From Nematostella vectensis (lineage: Eukaryota > Cnidaria > Anthozoa > Actiniaria > Edwardsiidae): DNA of 64,000 nt. This document shows positions 46,001 through 55,943 of the stretch, piece after piece. The stretch covers positions 2,749,501-2,813,500 of the forward strand of contig NC_064043.1 in the NCBI RefSeq assembly GCF_932526225.1, written 5' to 3'. The position numbers were made by a program, and so were the translations under genes. Below the pieces are notes generated by a model. It was not told where the DNA came from and ran no database searches. It saw nothing but the letters and a program-made list of their open reading frames with translations. The first letter of the stretch is position 1. Every line of letters begins with the position of its first letter.

Positions 46001-49000
46001 CCAATCCATATTCAGGGTGTACAGATTCGGGCAGACGAAGGCTGTCTACGTATACAGGTTTCTCTCACAGGTAATCCATAAAAATCATAGAAATCGCTTT
46101 GCATACTGATTTCTAGGAATTTTCATGTTACTGCAATTTCCAATATCCTGGGAACTCACAAGTAGAATCATGAAAAAACGGTTACATTACTCTAACATAA
46201 CGTAACTGGCTGTGTAAACATCAGTTTGTGGATGTCACTAAAAGTAAAATAACGAAAGTGCTAAAGTATGAGTTATTGTCATCAATGGTAATAGTGTATA
46301 ACCTATATTTATAATGGTTTCATTTTAGGGTACAATGGAGGAGCGTGTGTACGACAGACAGGTAAAGTGCAATGGATTTTTGTTGGGGTTTAGTTAAGAT
46401 AGAGGCTAGTGTTTCTTTGTTTGTTGTTTGCTCAACAAAGATTAAATGCTTGCTTGACTTTGTTTGATCCTGCAATGAAATTCTTGCTTGACATTATTTG
46501 ATCCTGCAATGTCTGTTCGATTTGGAATTATATTTGATAGCTCCTCGTTTTATTTTTGATGTCAGTCTCAACCTTTCATTTAACGTTTGGCTATAGCTTT
46601 ATGTATCTGTTCCATTTGACAGGTGGCCAAGCTGTCGATCTCCGAGCGCGTGGTCGACAAGCATCAGATAGAGCGCCACTTCACAGCTGCTGACCTTGCT
46701 GAGTTGTACAAGTTCGACCCCGACGTGCTGGATGAGACAAAGAACAAAGAGGACATCCCTAGCCTGCCCCTACCCAAGGTGCTGTCAATAAGGCTGCCTC
46801 AACTCCGGGCCCAGGGCATGGAGTGTTGAGGAATAGCACCATGGAAATAATTCACCCTCTGTCCCTTAGGATGAAAAAAGCCCCAGCTAACACTTTATGG
46901 ATCCCACATTGCACACACAAAAATGTCAAGCAAAAAATTAGTTTTTTTTAGTGGACAAAGATTTCTAGAGATACTACAGTTACACCAAGACAAAAGTGGC
47001 ATCTCAAAACAAATTCCAGTCTGTTCAATTCTAAGTTGTTGCCCAAATCTGCCATAAAATATGGATGGACATATCTCAACGTGACTCCATAGGACATGGT
47101 CCGACCGTTAGCTTAGCCACAGGGCCATAGCTAGCAAGGACAGTACCCCTCCCCACTTACAGATACTGAATTTCACAGAGGACAGCAAAATGTCGTTTTT
47201 ACCTAGCTTAGCCTAAGTTTTAATCTAACTATTGTTTTGTGTCTACAGGACGCCATCTTAGCAGACCTCATTAATAGGATGCACCCACAGTGGATCGTAA
47301 AGTACCACGAGCATGACTCATTGCTGCGGAACATTGAGGAGGAGGAGCTTACTGAAGAGGAAATGAAGATTGCCTGGAAGGCCTACCAGGACGAGAAGGA
47401 AGCTGCCAACAACCCCGCATGTAAGTTGCGATAGCTTGGGAGAGAGAATCAAATATATAGTGTTGCCCTGAGAGTGCCAGTCAGACATATAGTGATGCCC
47501 TGAGAGTGCCAGTCAGATATATAGTGTTGCCCTGAGAGTGCCAGTCAGACATGTAGTGATGCCCTAAGAGTGCCAGTCAGACATGTAGTGATGCCCTGAG
47601 AGTGCCAGTCAGATATATAGTGTTGCCCTGAGAGTGCCAGTCAGATATGTAGTGTTGCCCTGAGAGTGCCAGTCAGATATATAGTGTTGCCCTGAGAGTG
47701 CCAGTCAGACATGTAGTGTTGCCCTGAGAGTGCCAGTCAGATATATAGTGTTGCCCTGGGAGTGCCAGTCAGATATGTAGTGTTGCCCTGGGAGTGCAAG
47801 TCAGATATACAGTGTTGCCCTGAGAGTGCCAGTCAGATATATAGTGTTGCCCTGAGAGTGCCAGTCAGATATATAGTGTTGCCCTGAGAGTGCCAGTCAG
47901 ATATATAGTGATGCCCTGAGAGTGCCAGTCAGACATGTAGTGATGCCCTAAGAGTGCCAGTCAGATAAGTTGTGATGCCCTTAGAGTGCCAGTCAGATAT
48001 ATAGTGTTGCCCTGAGAGTGCCAGTCAGATATGTATTGTTGCCCTGAGAGTGCCAGTCAGATATATAGTGTTGCCCTGAGAGTGCCAGTCAGATATATAG
48101 TGTTGCCCTGAGAGTGCCAGTCAGATATATATTGTTGCCCTGAGAGTGCCAGTCAGATATGTAGTGTTGCCCTGGGAGTGCAAGTCAGATATACAGTGTT
48201 GCCCTGAGAGTGCCAGTCAGATATATAGTGTTGCCCTGAGAGTGCCAGTCAGATATATAGTGTTGCCCTGAGAGTGCCAGTCAGATATATAGTGATGCCC
48301 TGAGAGTGCCAGTCAGACATGTAGTGATGCCCTAAGAGTGCCAGTCAGATAAGTTGTGATGCCCTTAGAGTGCCAGTCAGATATATAGTGTTGCCCTGAG
48401 AGTGCCAGTCAGATATGTATTGTTGCCCTGAGAGTGCCAGTCAGATATATAGTGTTGCCCTGAGAGTGCCAGTCAGATATATAGTGTTGCCCTGAGAGTG
48501 CCAGTCAGATATGTATTGTTGCCCTGAGAGTGCCAGTCAGACATGTAGTGATGCCCTGAGAGTGCCAGTCAGATATATAGTGTTGCCCTGAGAGTGCCAG
48601 TCAGACATGTAGTGATGCCCTAAGAGTGCCAGTCAGATATATAGTGTTGCCCTGAGAGTGCCAGTCAGATATATAGTGTTGCCCTGAGAGTGCCAGTCAG
48701 ATATGTAGTGTTGCCCTGAGAGTGCCAGTCAGACATGTAGTGATGCCCTAAGAGTGCCAGTCAGATAAGTTGTGATGCCCTGAGAGTGCCAGTCAGACAT
48801 GTTGTGATGCCCTGAGAGTGCCAGTCAGATATATAGTGTTGCCCTGAGAGTGCCAGTCAGACATGTGGGGGTGCCTAGCGGTTATAAATCAATGTATTTT
48901 CGCAGTTGTTTTTTTTCTTCATTTTACACTTCACGATACCATAATCTTTTCTGCCTTCAACACCATTGCTTTTAGAGCCACCTTGAAGCAAGATCTAGAT

Positions 49001-49820
49001 GTTTTACTTTATCAGTGTTACTTTCATTCTGCATTTTGGCATTTATACACTAGAAAAGAAAACCAGTGTTTCTTTCATTCTTTCTTTTGGCATTTATACT
49101 ATAGAGAAGAGAACGCAGACAAACAAGGAAAACCCATGGCCAAGTATGCTGTCTACTAGATGACCTGCATACACATTTTGTACTTGCAAATAAAAATTAT
49201 TTGTCTCCACAGATGCAAGACAGCTGGAATACGAACGATACCAAGAACAACAACGACTGTACCAACAACAAGCCCAACAGATAGCTCAACAGCAGCCAGG
49301 CAGCTCGAGACAAGTCCCGTTAGACCCAGTGGTCTTGCAACAGATCCAAAGAATACAACAGCAGCAGGCTGACAGACAACGACGCTTCCAAGAGGAGATG
49401 CAGCGCATTTCACAAGAAAGACAACGATTCTTACAGCAGCAATCCAGTCTGCAAGATCAGCAGTTCTCCTGGCAGCAACAACAGCTTCGCCAACTAGAGC
49501 AGCAGATGCCAAGAGGGCCAGCCGATGCAGCACGGACAGAACAGATGAGGCGTCAAATTTTGGACAGAATGGGCACCCATGTTCCCGTCCATGCCCCGCC
49601 TCAGGTCGCAACAGGGGCAGCCTCTCAACATCCGATGGTGAGATTTATCTCACAACAACAGGCACAGAATTTGGTAGGCACTGGAACACCGGGAACAAGG
49701 CTTATTGGAGTGAATGCACCCACACCACAGGCCAACGGTCCTAGTTTGCATAGCATCGGAAGCCAGGGAAGGTCGATAATCCCTCAGACCAATGGAATGC
49801 GTCCAGTTTCACGCCCATAG
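31072..49820 (+). CDS. ATRX: ATRX chromatin remodeller, 2135 aa in twenty exons
   Basis: Exons: 31072-31103, 31214-31298, 34086-34177, 34750-35171, 35856-35960, 36096-36196, 36564-39401, 39746-39883, 40379-40559, 40886-41023, 41361-41536, 41985-42129, 42423-42688, 43877-44127, 45283-45573, 45893-46070, 46329-46361, 46623-46778, 47249-47420, 49213-49820. Residues about 248-356 form the ADD (GATA-like plus PHD) module that reads H3K9me3 with unmodified H3K4 (CTACGRH, then [20 protein letters not shown]). About 430-1120 is a Lys/Ser/Glu-rich disordered region, all in one 2.8-kb exon. The SNF2 ATPase follows: HCMGLGKT at 1216-1223, DEGH at 1339-1342, and [11 protein letters not shown] and [11 protein letters not shown] near 1761-1801. 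The tail is Gln-rich. ATRX works with DAXX to deposit H3.3 at heterochromatin and repeats. Human ATRX is 2492 aa; the disordered part is shorter here. Confidence 0.96.
33147..33179. repeat. 33-bp perfect palindrome in ATRX intron 2
   Basis: Arms 33147-33162 and 33164-33179 are exact complements around a single A (TTTTATCTAGAATTTT and its reverse complement). A duplicated AAATGGCTACATT word follows directly. It could extrude as a cruciform or mark a transposon end. Confidence 0.85.
33690..34040 (+). mobile_element. Probable retroelement 3' fragment in ATRX intron 2
   Basis: A structured word CTGAAGAAGGCCGAAGGGCC then GAAACG (33698-33723) is followed by AT-rich sequence. The stretch ends with GGCTATTAAGTGCTTCCTC, then TTTAAATAAAGTC and a TTA microsatellite (about 34000-34035). 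A conserved hairpin plus simple-repeat tail is typical of truncated non-LTR or Penelope-type insertions. No coding remnant is legible. Confidence 0.5.
35174..35536. repeat. 45-bp minisatellite at the start of ATRX intron 4, about 8 copies
   Basis: Tandem 45-bp units with core TCATTACTGCCATTACCGTA followed by GGTGTATGTGTGGACGGAGCCTTTG. The array starts a few bases after the exon 4 donor. The last two units are separated by a GGAAGGCTCTTAGC block that also ends the array. The period is a multiple of three, so frames stay open on both strands. In the ATRX frame a TGA occurs at once. Confidence 0.95.
36400..36520. mobile_element. Possible decayed MITE in ATRX intron 6
   Basis: Starts CTAGTTCACCCTAGGATGCC and ends TTGTGTCCTAAAGAGAACC, roughly inverted, with CACAAG/CTTGTG words inside. 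It resembles the better-preserved element at 42208-42379 but is diverged. Confidence 0.3.
39955..40142. repeat. Tandem duplication of about 90 bp in ATRX intron 8
   Basis: CAGTCACAAAGTACAAACAA through CCTAGTAATAACAACTTGGA occurs twice in tandem with a few differences. It is intronic and has no coding sense. Confidence 0.85.
42208..42379. mobile_element. 172-bp MITE with 16-bp perfect inverted termini in ATRX intron 12
   Basis: AAGGTTGGTTCTCACT at 42208-42223 is the exact reverse complement of 42364-42379. The interior is rich in AAGCGCAAG/CTTGCGCTT words. It has no coding capacity and makes up more than half of the 293-bp intron, ending 43 bp before exon 13. Confidence 0.85.
44891..45095. 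repeat. Tandem duplication of about 110 bp in ATRX intron 14
   Basis: TGCTAAGACC through GGCTTGGGTGGAAG occurs at 44891 and again at 45001, with about ten differences. It includes a shared ATATGTTTTGTACCCATTGA block. Confidence 0.85.
47440..48868. repeat. 32-bp minisatellite in ATRX intron 19, about 44 copies
   Basis: Tandem 32-bp units, core AGTGTTGCCCTGAGAGTGCC followed by AGTCAGATATAT. Variants include AGTGATG, GACATGTAG, GATAAGTTG and GGGAGTGCAAG. The variant order repeats at a distance of 384 bp (12 units): the GGGAGTGCAAG unit is at 47790 and again at 48174. So a 12-unit block has itself been duplicated. The array makes up most of the 1.8-kb intron before the last exon. Confidence 0.96.
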
Positions 49821-49969
49821 TTATGAAAGGAGGGGAGGCTGATTTGCTGATATGGAAATGACATTCAGCTACTTTAGCCAGACAAGTATCAGATGAGATA
49901 GAGCTGTTATAGCCAGTATCAAAAAGACGTTTATTGGCATTGTGCTACTCACACGTTGACTGATCACAC

Positions 49970-49988
49970 AATAAAGAACCCTAATAAA
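49970..49988 (+). terminator. ATRX poly(A) signals
   Basis: Two AATAAA hexamers, at 49970-49975 and 49983-49988, about 150 nt after the stop codon. Confidence 0.6.
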
Positions 49989-50044
49989 GCATTGATGCCT
50001 AGTGTGAAGTAGACATAAGCCAACCGAGAACTGTAAAGTGAACC

Positions 50045-50643
50045 ATACACTGACACCAGGCTGGCAGGAGATGCACTGTTCCTGTTAACACCACCTAGGC
50101 AGTGACACAGGCTTATTGGAGATGCACTGTTCCTGTTAACACCACCTAGGCATTGACACAGGCTTATTGGAGATGCACTGTTCCTGTTAACACCACCTAG
50201 GCAGTGACACAGGCTTATTGGAGATGCACTGTTCCTGTTAACACCACCTAGGCATTGACACAGGCTTATTGGAGATGCACTGTTCCTGTTAACACCACCT
50301 AGGCAGTGACACAGGTTTATTGGAGATGCACTGTCCGTTTTAACACCACCTAGGCATTGACACAGGCTTAATGTTTATTGGAGTTGCACTGTCCGTTTTA
50401 ACACCACCAAGGCAGTGACACAGGTTTATTGGAGTTGCACTGTCCGTTTTAACGCCACCAAGGCAGCGACACAGGTTGATTGGAGTTGCACTGTCCGTTT
50501 TAACACCACCTAGGCATTGACACAGGTTTATTGGAGTTGCACTGTCCGTTTTAACACCACCAAGGCAGCGACAAAGTTTGATTGGAGTTGCACTGTCCGT
50601 TTTAACACCACCTAGGCAGTGACACAGGTTTATTGGAGTTGCA
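50045..50643. repeat. 51-bp minisatellite downstream of ATRX, about 11-12 copies
   Basis: Tandem 51-bp units with core TGACACAGGCTTATTGGAGA followed by TGCACTGTTCCTGTTAACACCACCTAGGCA. The first half of the array has CTGTTCCTGTTAAC, the second half GTTGCACTGTCCGTTTTAAC, so the copies form two blocks. The array starts about 60 bp beyond the ATRX poly(A) signals. Confidence 0.94.
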
Positions 50644-51288
50644 CTTCCTTGTCTTGGTCATCCTGTAGCTAATTTTGGTCCCATTGTTTGGCTAGTGTTG
50701 CTTCCAATTGGGAGGTCTCTGGTGTTATGGTGTCTAAGAAAAAAGACTGTTGTGTCATCCTAGCTAAATACCAAGTGTGAGAAAGCATCTTATTCCCATC
50801 TGCTGATAAAGAGATTTTTTTAGATATTTGTATATATGTACCAAAGGACTGGCTCCATTAGAAATTTAAAACAAAGTAATATAATTTTGCTCATAGAAGA
50901 CTAATATGTATTCGTCTTAAAAATAAATTACCTTCAAATGCAAAGTCAACTGACCATTTCATGTATATTTTTCTTCAATCGATAGGATTCTTCGACACAG
51001 CACAACCTGTGTAATTGTTATCACAGGCTTGGCCACATCTTAGTGTGACCCCTAGTCAGTAGTTTTCTGCATAGTAAATACTCATTTATATAGCAAAATC
51101 TTAGTTATATTTACATTCTATATCAGAGCTGTAGCAGGGGCTGGCATGTGCCCCCCCCCCCCCCCCCAATATCTTTAAAAAAATAATAGGAAATGTTTCT
51201 GTATTGTGCCCTCCCCCCCCCCCCCCCACAATATCTCAAAGCCTGTTACTGCACTGTATATCCTAATATATGACATCCTAGTTAAAGT

Positions 51289-51400
51289 GCCAGTTAATCA
51301 TATGTAGACATTTATATAGAGTATTTTTCGTTCATTATAAACCTGCCAGTTAATCATATGTAGACATTTATATAGAGTATTTTTCGTTCATTATAAACCT
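51289..51400. repeat. 56-bp tandem duplication
   Basis: Two essentially identical 56-bp copies beginning GCCAGTTAATCATATGTAGA, at 51289 and 51345. The lack of divergence suggests a recent event. Confidence 0.9.
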
Positions 51401-51830
51401 ATCTGTATCCATATGGATAATCAACAGTGTTACTTTGAAGTTAAGCAAATAAAAAAAAGTTTATCACAGATTTTGTATGTTAAAAATGGATTCACCAATC
51501 ATCGGCAACCATAAATAGGCTCCCAGAATTGGGTTGGAAATAAAGTCTGCACATTCACCTCATTAAAAAATTGTTATCCTTGTACATAAAGGACAACAAC
51601 TCTCCCCTCCCCCCACCTATAGAAATAATAACACACTGAAATTGCTGGTTTTAAAACCCCCATCAAATACCCAGGTTATGCAACATGGACTCTCCAAGTG
51701 CTACCTTAAAAATAGGTGTATAATAAATAATTGAAAATGGTTTCTCACACTGCACAAAGACAAAATAGGGAGTGTTTTGGTGACATTTTACTACCCATAT
51801 TATATATCTACATTTAATAAACCGTTTGAA

Positions 51831-53841
51831 TCAGTCTGTGTCCATCTCTATACTTGATTCCTGCCCATGGTAAGTCTTAAGGTGTTTTCTTAAAGAGCTT
51901 GGGTCTGTGTATCGCTTCTCACACCCCTCTATCCTACAATGATATGGCTTTCTCTCATAATGAGTCCTAGTGTGCTTAAATCTGTCACTAGAATTAGAAT
52001 ATCTCTTGTCGCAACCCTCAATAGGGCAAGAATAAGGTTTTTCTCCTGTGTGTGAACGCTGATGGATTTTCAGATTCTCCAGTCTAGAGAAGCTTTTCTC
52101 GCATGAATCAAAAGTACATTTATGGGGTCTTTCACCGGTGTGTGTCCGCATATGGATAAGCATTTTATACCGTGCATTAAAACCCTTGCCATTACGATTG
52201 CAACCTTGCCACCGACAGCGATACTCTGAGTCCTTGTCAAATGTGATATGGTATTCATTAACATGATTTACGAGGTCATCTAGTGTTAGGAAATGATGGC
52301 AGCAGCTCTCCCACTTGCATTGTTGCAATTCTGGTAGCTCATTAGATGCGACACCATGAACTATGGTAGGCATTGGCCCTTCTGAGGTGACTTGGTCATG
52401 GTCAAAGATTTGGCGCAGGTAACACATGCCACTTTGATTGGTGGTCACGGCTATACCCTCCCCCGCACAGGTGGTGATCAATTTATTATCACTTTCACTG
52501 ATTCCAGACACTGCTGTTGTTAGCTGTGGATAAAGAAACAGAAAAAGAACTCAGTACAGAGAAAAATAAAAATGATAGACCCAATAACAGCTGCTAACGG
52601 TGTCTACAGCCTGTTGCCACCCAATCCAGATCATGAGATGATTCCTTTGGGTGGATACTTTCGTTTTCACATACACCCATGCACTTGGTTGAGTAAGAAA
52701 AATAATATAATTGTAACCACTCAAAAAATCATCACATGATATGAATTAGGTGGCGAAAATCTGTAAACACCATGAACCCACTGGGTCTATTACACCCAAA
52801 AAGTATAAGTATCCAGTTAATGGGTAAACTGGAAATCTCACAAAACAATCAAATAGATGCTCATGTTATTCTTTCTCAGTTTAGAAAGGTAACCATGCAT
52901 GTTAAAATCAAGGCCTGTTGCATGACTAATGTGATAAAGAAATTAGTGAGAAGAAGACACACTTATAAAATATCAAAATTATAAAATATTTCTTGATTTG
53001 TTAAAAAAATTAGAATTACAAGGGTATGATCTGGACTGACCCCAATATATGCCTGTCCTGGCTCTACTTTAGGAATCAAGATCCCATCAGCATCTTGTTG
53101 ATCACCATACTCAGCACCCTCTAGAGAACCAGTAGTTACCGGTGACGGGGATGTTGGGCAGAGCGTTGAGAGGGCTGATGTTGTCAGGACAACCGCCTGG
53201 GGCAGAGCAACACTAAGACCAGAGCTTATGATAGCAGTGTCCTGCAAGAGGACGCTTGAGTTACATGTGATCACCTGACCATCCAGGTCACTATCCAGGT
53301 TGTCAGCGTGGGGCAGCTCATTATGTTCACTGATGACGGGAGAGGGGGGGAGAATCTCCACTGAGTGTATATTGGGTATGGAGATGTTAATGCTTTCCCT
53401 CTGGGTGTCATGCATGCTGGTTAATCCCTCATTGGACATAACATTCTCCATTGCTGGCCCAGTATTCCCAGACATGCCTGATGCTGAAGAAACAGGAGAC
53501 TTGCAATCACTTTTTTCAGTCTCCTGGATGACTAACACTGAGTCGTCGCTTGGTTCTTCATTGTTACACAGCCTCCCATGCACCATTGAGATGGGCTGCG
53601 CATCTAGTCCACTTGTCGCTGAATGTGCTACATTACCCACAGACTCATCTTCAGCTTTTATCAATTTCAAGTCATTTTTCTCATTCTGAACATGTAAAAT
53701 TGAAGGATTATTATTTTTTGAGTTATGCATAGGCTGATATGTTATTTCTATGCAGAATTTATCTGCTTCTGTGGAGTTTTCATCAGGTTTACTCTCTGCA
53801 TGGCTATTCTTGACTTTTTCCTTTGCCAATGACTGCTCCAT
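51831..53841 (-). CDS. GLIS2: GLIS2-like Kruppel-type transcription factor, five C2H2 fingers, 504 aa
   Basis: Two coding exons: 53841-53020 and 52523-51831, joined in phase 0. I start at the ATG at 53841; an earlier ATG at 53883 lies in what reads as intron (TTTATTATTTCCACAG acceptor). Residues 1-340 are acidic and Ser-rich without a recognised domain. Residues about 343-495 hold five GLI/GLIS/ZIC-type fingers. [56 protein letters not shown] and [17 protein letters not shown] are the GLIS signature, closest to GLIS2 from memory of the family. It is a nuclear DNA-binding factor, probably developmental. A 5' non-coding exon further upstream is likely but not placed. Orthology to GLIS2 rather than GLIS1/3 needs a tree. 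Confidence 0.85.
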
Positions 53842-53864
53842 ATTAGCAATATTTTCAATCAATA

Positions 53865-55943
53865 CTGTGGAAATAATAAACATTAAAATATCAAAAAAAG
53901 GAGATTTCAGTGTATTTTGTTACCTTGATATGACATTTACAATAGAACAAAATTCATTGTTGCTCTGCTGAGTAACAAGAAATAACAGAGACACATCACA
54001 TAGACTCTACATCTTTATTAGAGGATAATAATATTTTGAATTCCGCATGGGATTTGGTAAGATGTCTTTTATCAAATGCATATTCACTATCAAACATGTG
54101 TTAAAATGCAAATGATCCCCAAGAGGTCGCTTTGTACAGTCTAATATCGAAATTTCTAGTACAAGTGAGGGTTTCTAAGAGGGATTCTTCTACCTAAAGC
54201 TACAGAAAAAGAAACTTTCAATCGATTAGTAGCTCTAAACCCTTACCCCCACACTGAACAATAACAATTTCCTCGCGATAATGCACAGAAAGAAGTACGA
54301 AGCCCAGATTACCTATCACTCTTCCAATAATAAAATCAAGACAAAAATATCATCATTTGTCAGTATCAATGACAAAATTTAAGTATAAGATTTCTAAGCT
54401 GTCGATGTAAAATTCGGCTATCCACCGCAGCAAGACATTTCTGGCGGGGAAACCAGTCGAGTACACAAGAGAATGCCTAAGATCTGGGCATTGTTAGAAA
54501 TACATGGGCCGAAAAATTTTCGATACGGAACCAAGAAGTATTCACCTTCGCACAGTCGTGATGGAACAGCGAGTATTGTGTGATTCTAGGCCATTTTTGG
54601 TCGGAGGTTTTCTACGAAATTTATTCCATATTCCCGTCGTGACAGCTAAGCACCAAGCCTTGCCTCGATCCCACGGGAGTATTTATATTTCGGGAGGGAG
54701 GGGGGAGAGTAGTACCATTCTTCATTAATTTATGGGTATTCTGTGGTGTGGACTTTGATCACCTATCACGTGATGATTGCGACGATAACAAACAAAACTT
54801 TGCTGTGCTTTCCATCCATCGCACCAAAAACTGGCGAAGGCGGGACTCGAACATCTTTACACCCTTTTCCTGCCGAATTCCACTTCTTAGATGTATATTA
54901 GAGAGTGTGGAAGGACGAAGGAATAAGCCAGGTAATTATTTGGGATGCATCATTATATAAAATTTTGATTCAGAAATATTTTTGACATCGACTCGAAATG
55001 CCATCATCGGAAACACACCCTCTCTGTTGATATAAACAGCTTCTTGTAAATGAGTTGAAGCGAATTCTAAAAGATGTCTTTGGGGCTGTGGATGATAATT
55101 TTCGCTTAGTTCATGATTTACTCAAAAGCTCGATCTAAGAAGTGTTTTAAAAACGTTTTGTTTGAAAATGTCAAAACTTAGTAAGAAACGTCTGAAATAT
55201 AATTTACTTAAGTACAACCCGAAAGCGTAGACGGAGCATGAAATACAAATACACCTTTTCTGTTGTAGTAACATGCCAGAGATCTGTTTTGTTGATTGTT
55301 GATGTGTTGATTATGCAATGACCTTGATGTGTTCGGGTCTTGTGACCATTGTGTTGTTTTCAAATAACATGACCTTGAATGCACTTATCTGTCAAAAAAG
55401 TAAAAAAGTATCTCTTCGACTTCGGTGTGCGTAATATCACGTGCATTTTTTTTAAGGCTGGGATCCCTTGAGAAGAAGGACCTAAAACCTTATCTGCTTT
55501 ATATTTTTAATGACTTGTCATACAAGGTCATAGCTGTCAACTCACCCTATTAGAAGGATGTCACAAGATTTTGAACTTCATCACAAACCTAATTTTTGTG
55601 AGAATGTTCATACATTCTCTGTATTCACCCACATTGGCTCTCTTGGGTTTTTTCACATATTTGTATTTTACCCGACTTTACAAGATTTCTGTTCAAGTTG
55701 GGTTGACAGCTATGCAAGGTCCAAGCTTGTAAAATGCAAGTCCTGTACTATAGCCCCTATGATTTGATAATAAAAGGATTTTGTACTTTTTTGTATGAAC
55801 CTGAAGCTTTGTGGTATTCATTGTTATTGAAATGTATCAGTTTTTAGCCCCTATTATCAAAGTCACTCTGTCTAGAATCAATCTTGCATGTTCCAAGCTG
55901 GTCCCATGTCTTTTCAGTGTCTTTGTATTTGGCATATAGCAGA
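53865..55943. other. Shared upstream region of GLIS2-like (minus) and FAXDC2 (plus)
   Basis: The two genes are head to head. Both first coding exons are preceded by acceptor-like sequences, so 5' non-coding exons probably lie in this 2.1-kb interval, but I cannot place them. Short ORFs at 54504-54960 and 55558-55767 have no recognisable content. Confidence 0.4.

Larger units (their letters stand above)
49821..51830. other. ATRX 3' UTR and region convergent with the GLIS2-like gene
   Basis: Holds the ATRX 3' UTR, the 51-bp minisatellite (50045-50643), C runs near 51152-51169 and 51211-51227, and a 56-bp tandem duplication (51289-51400). The GLIS2-like gene ends at 51831 on the other strand. 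No further exon is recognised. Confidence 0.5.

Noticed and set aside
47440-48868. CRISPR-like array (32-bp repeats)
   Set aside because: Units are contiguous without unique spacers and lie in an intron of an animal gene.
48863-49159. 98-codon ORF before the last ATRX exon
   Set aside because: Intronic, AT-rich, with no domain; the ATRX model splices across it cleanly.
53842-53883. Upstream ATG giving the GLIS2-like protein 14 extra residues
   Set aside because: The sequence TTTATTATTTCCACAG directly before the frame reads as a splice acceptor, so this ATG is probably intronic.
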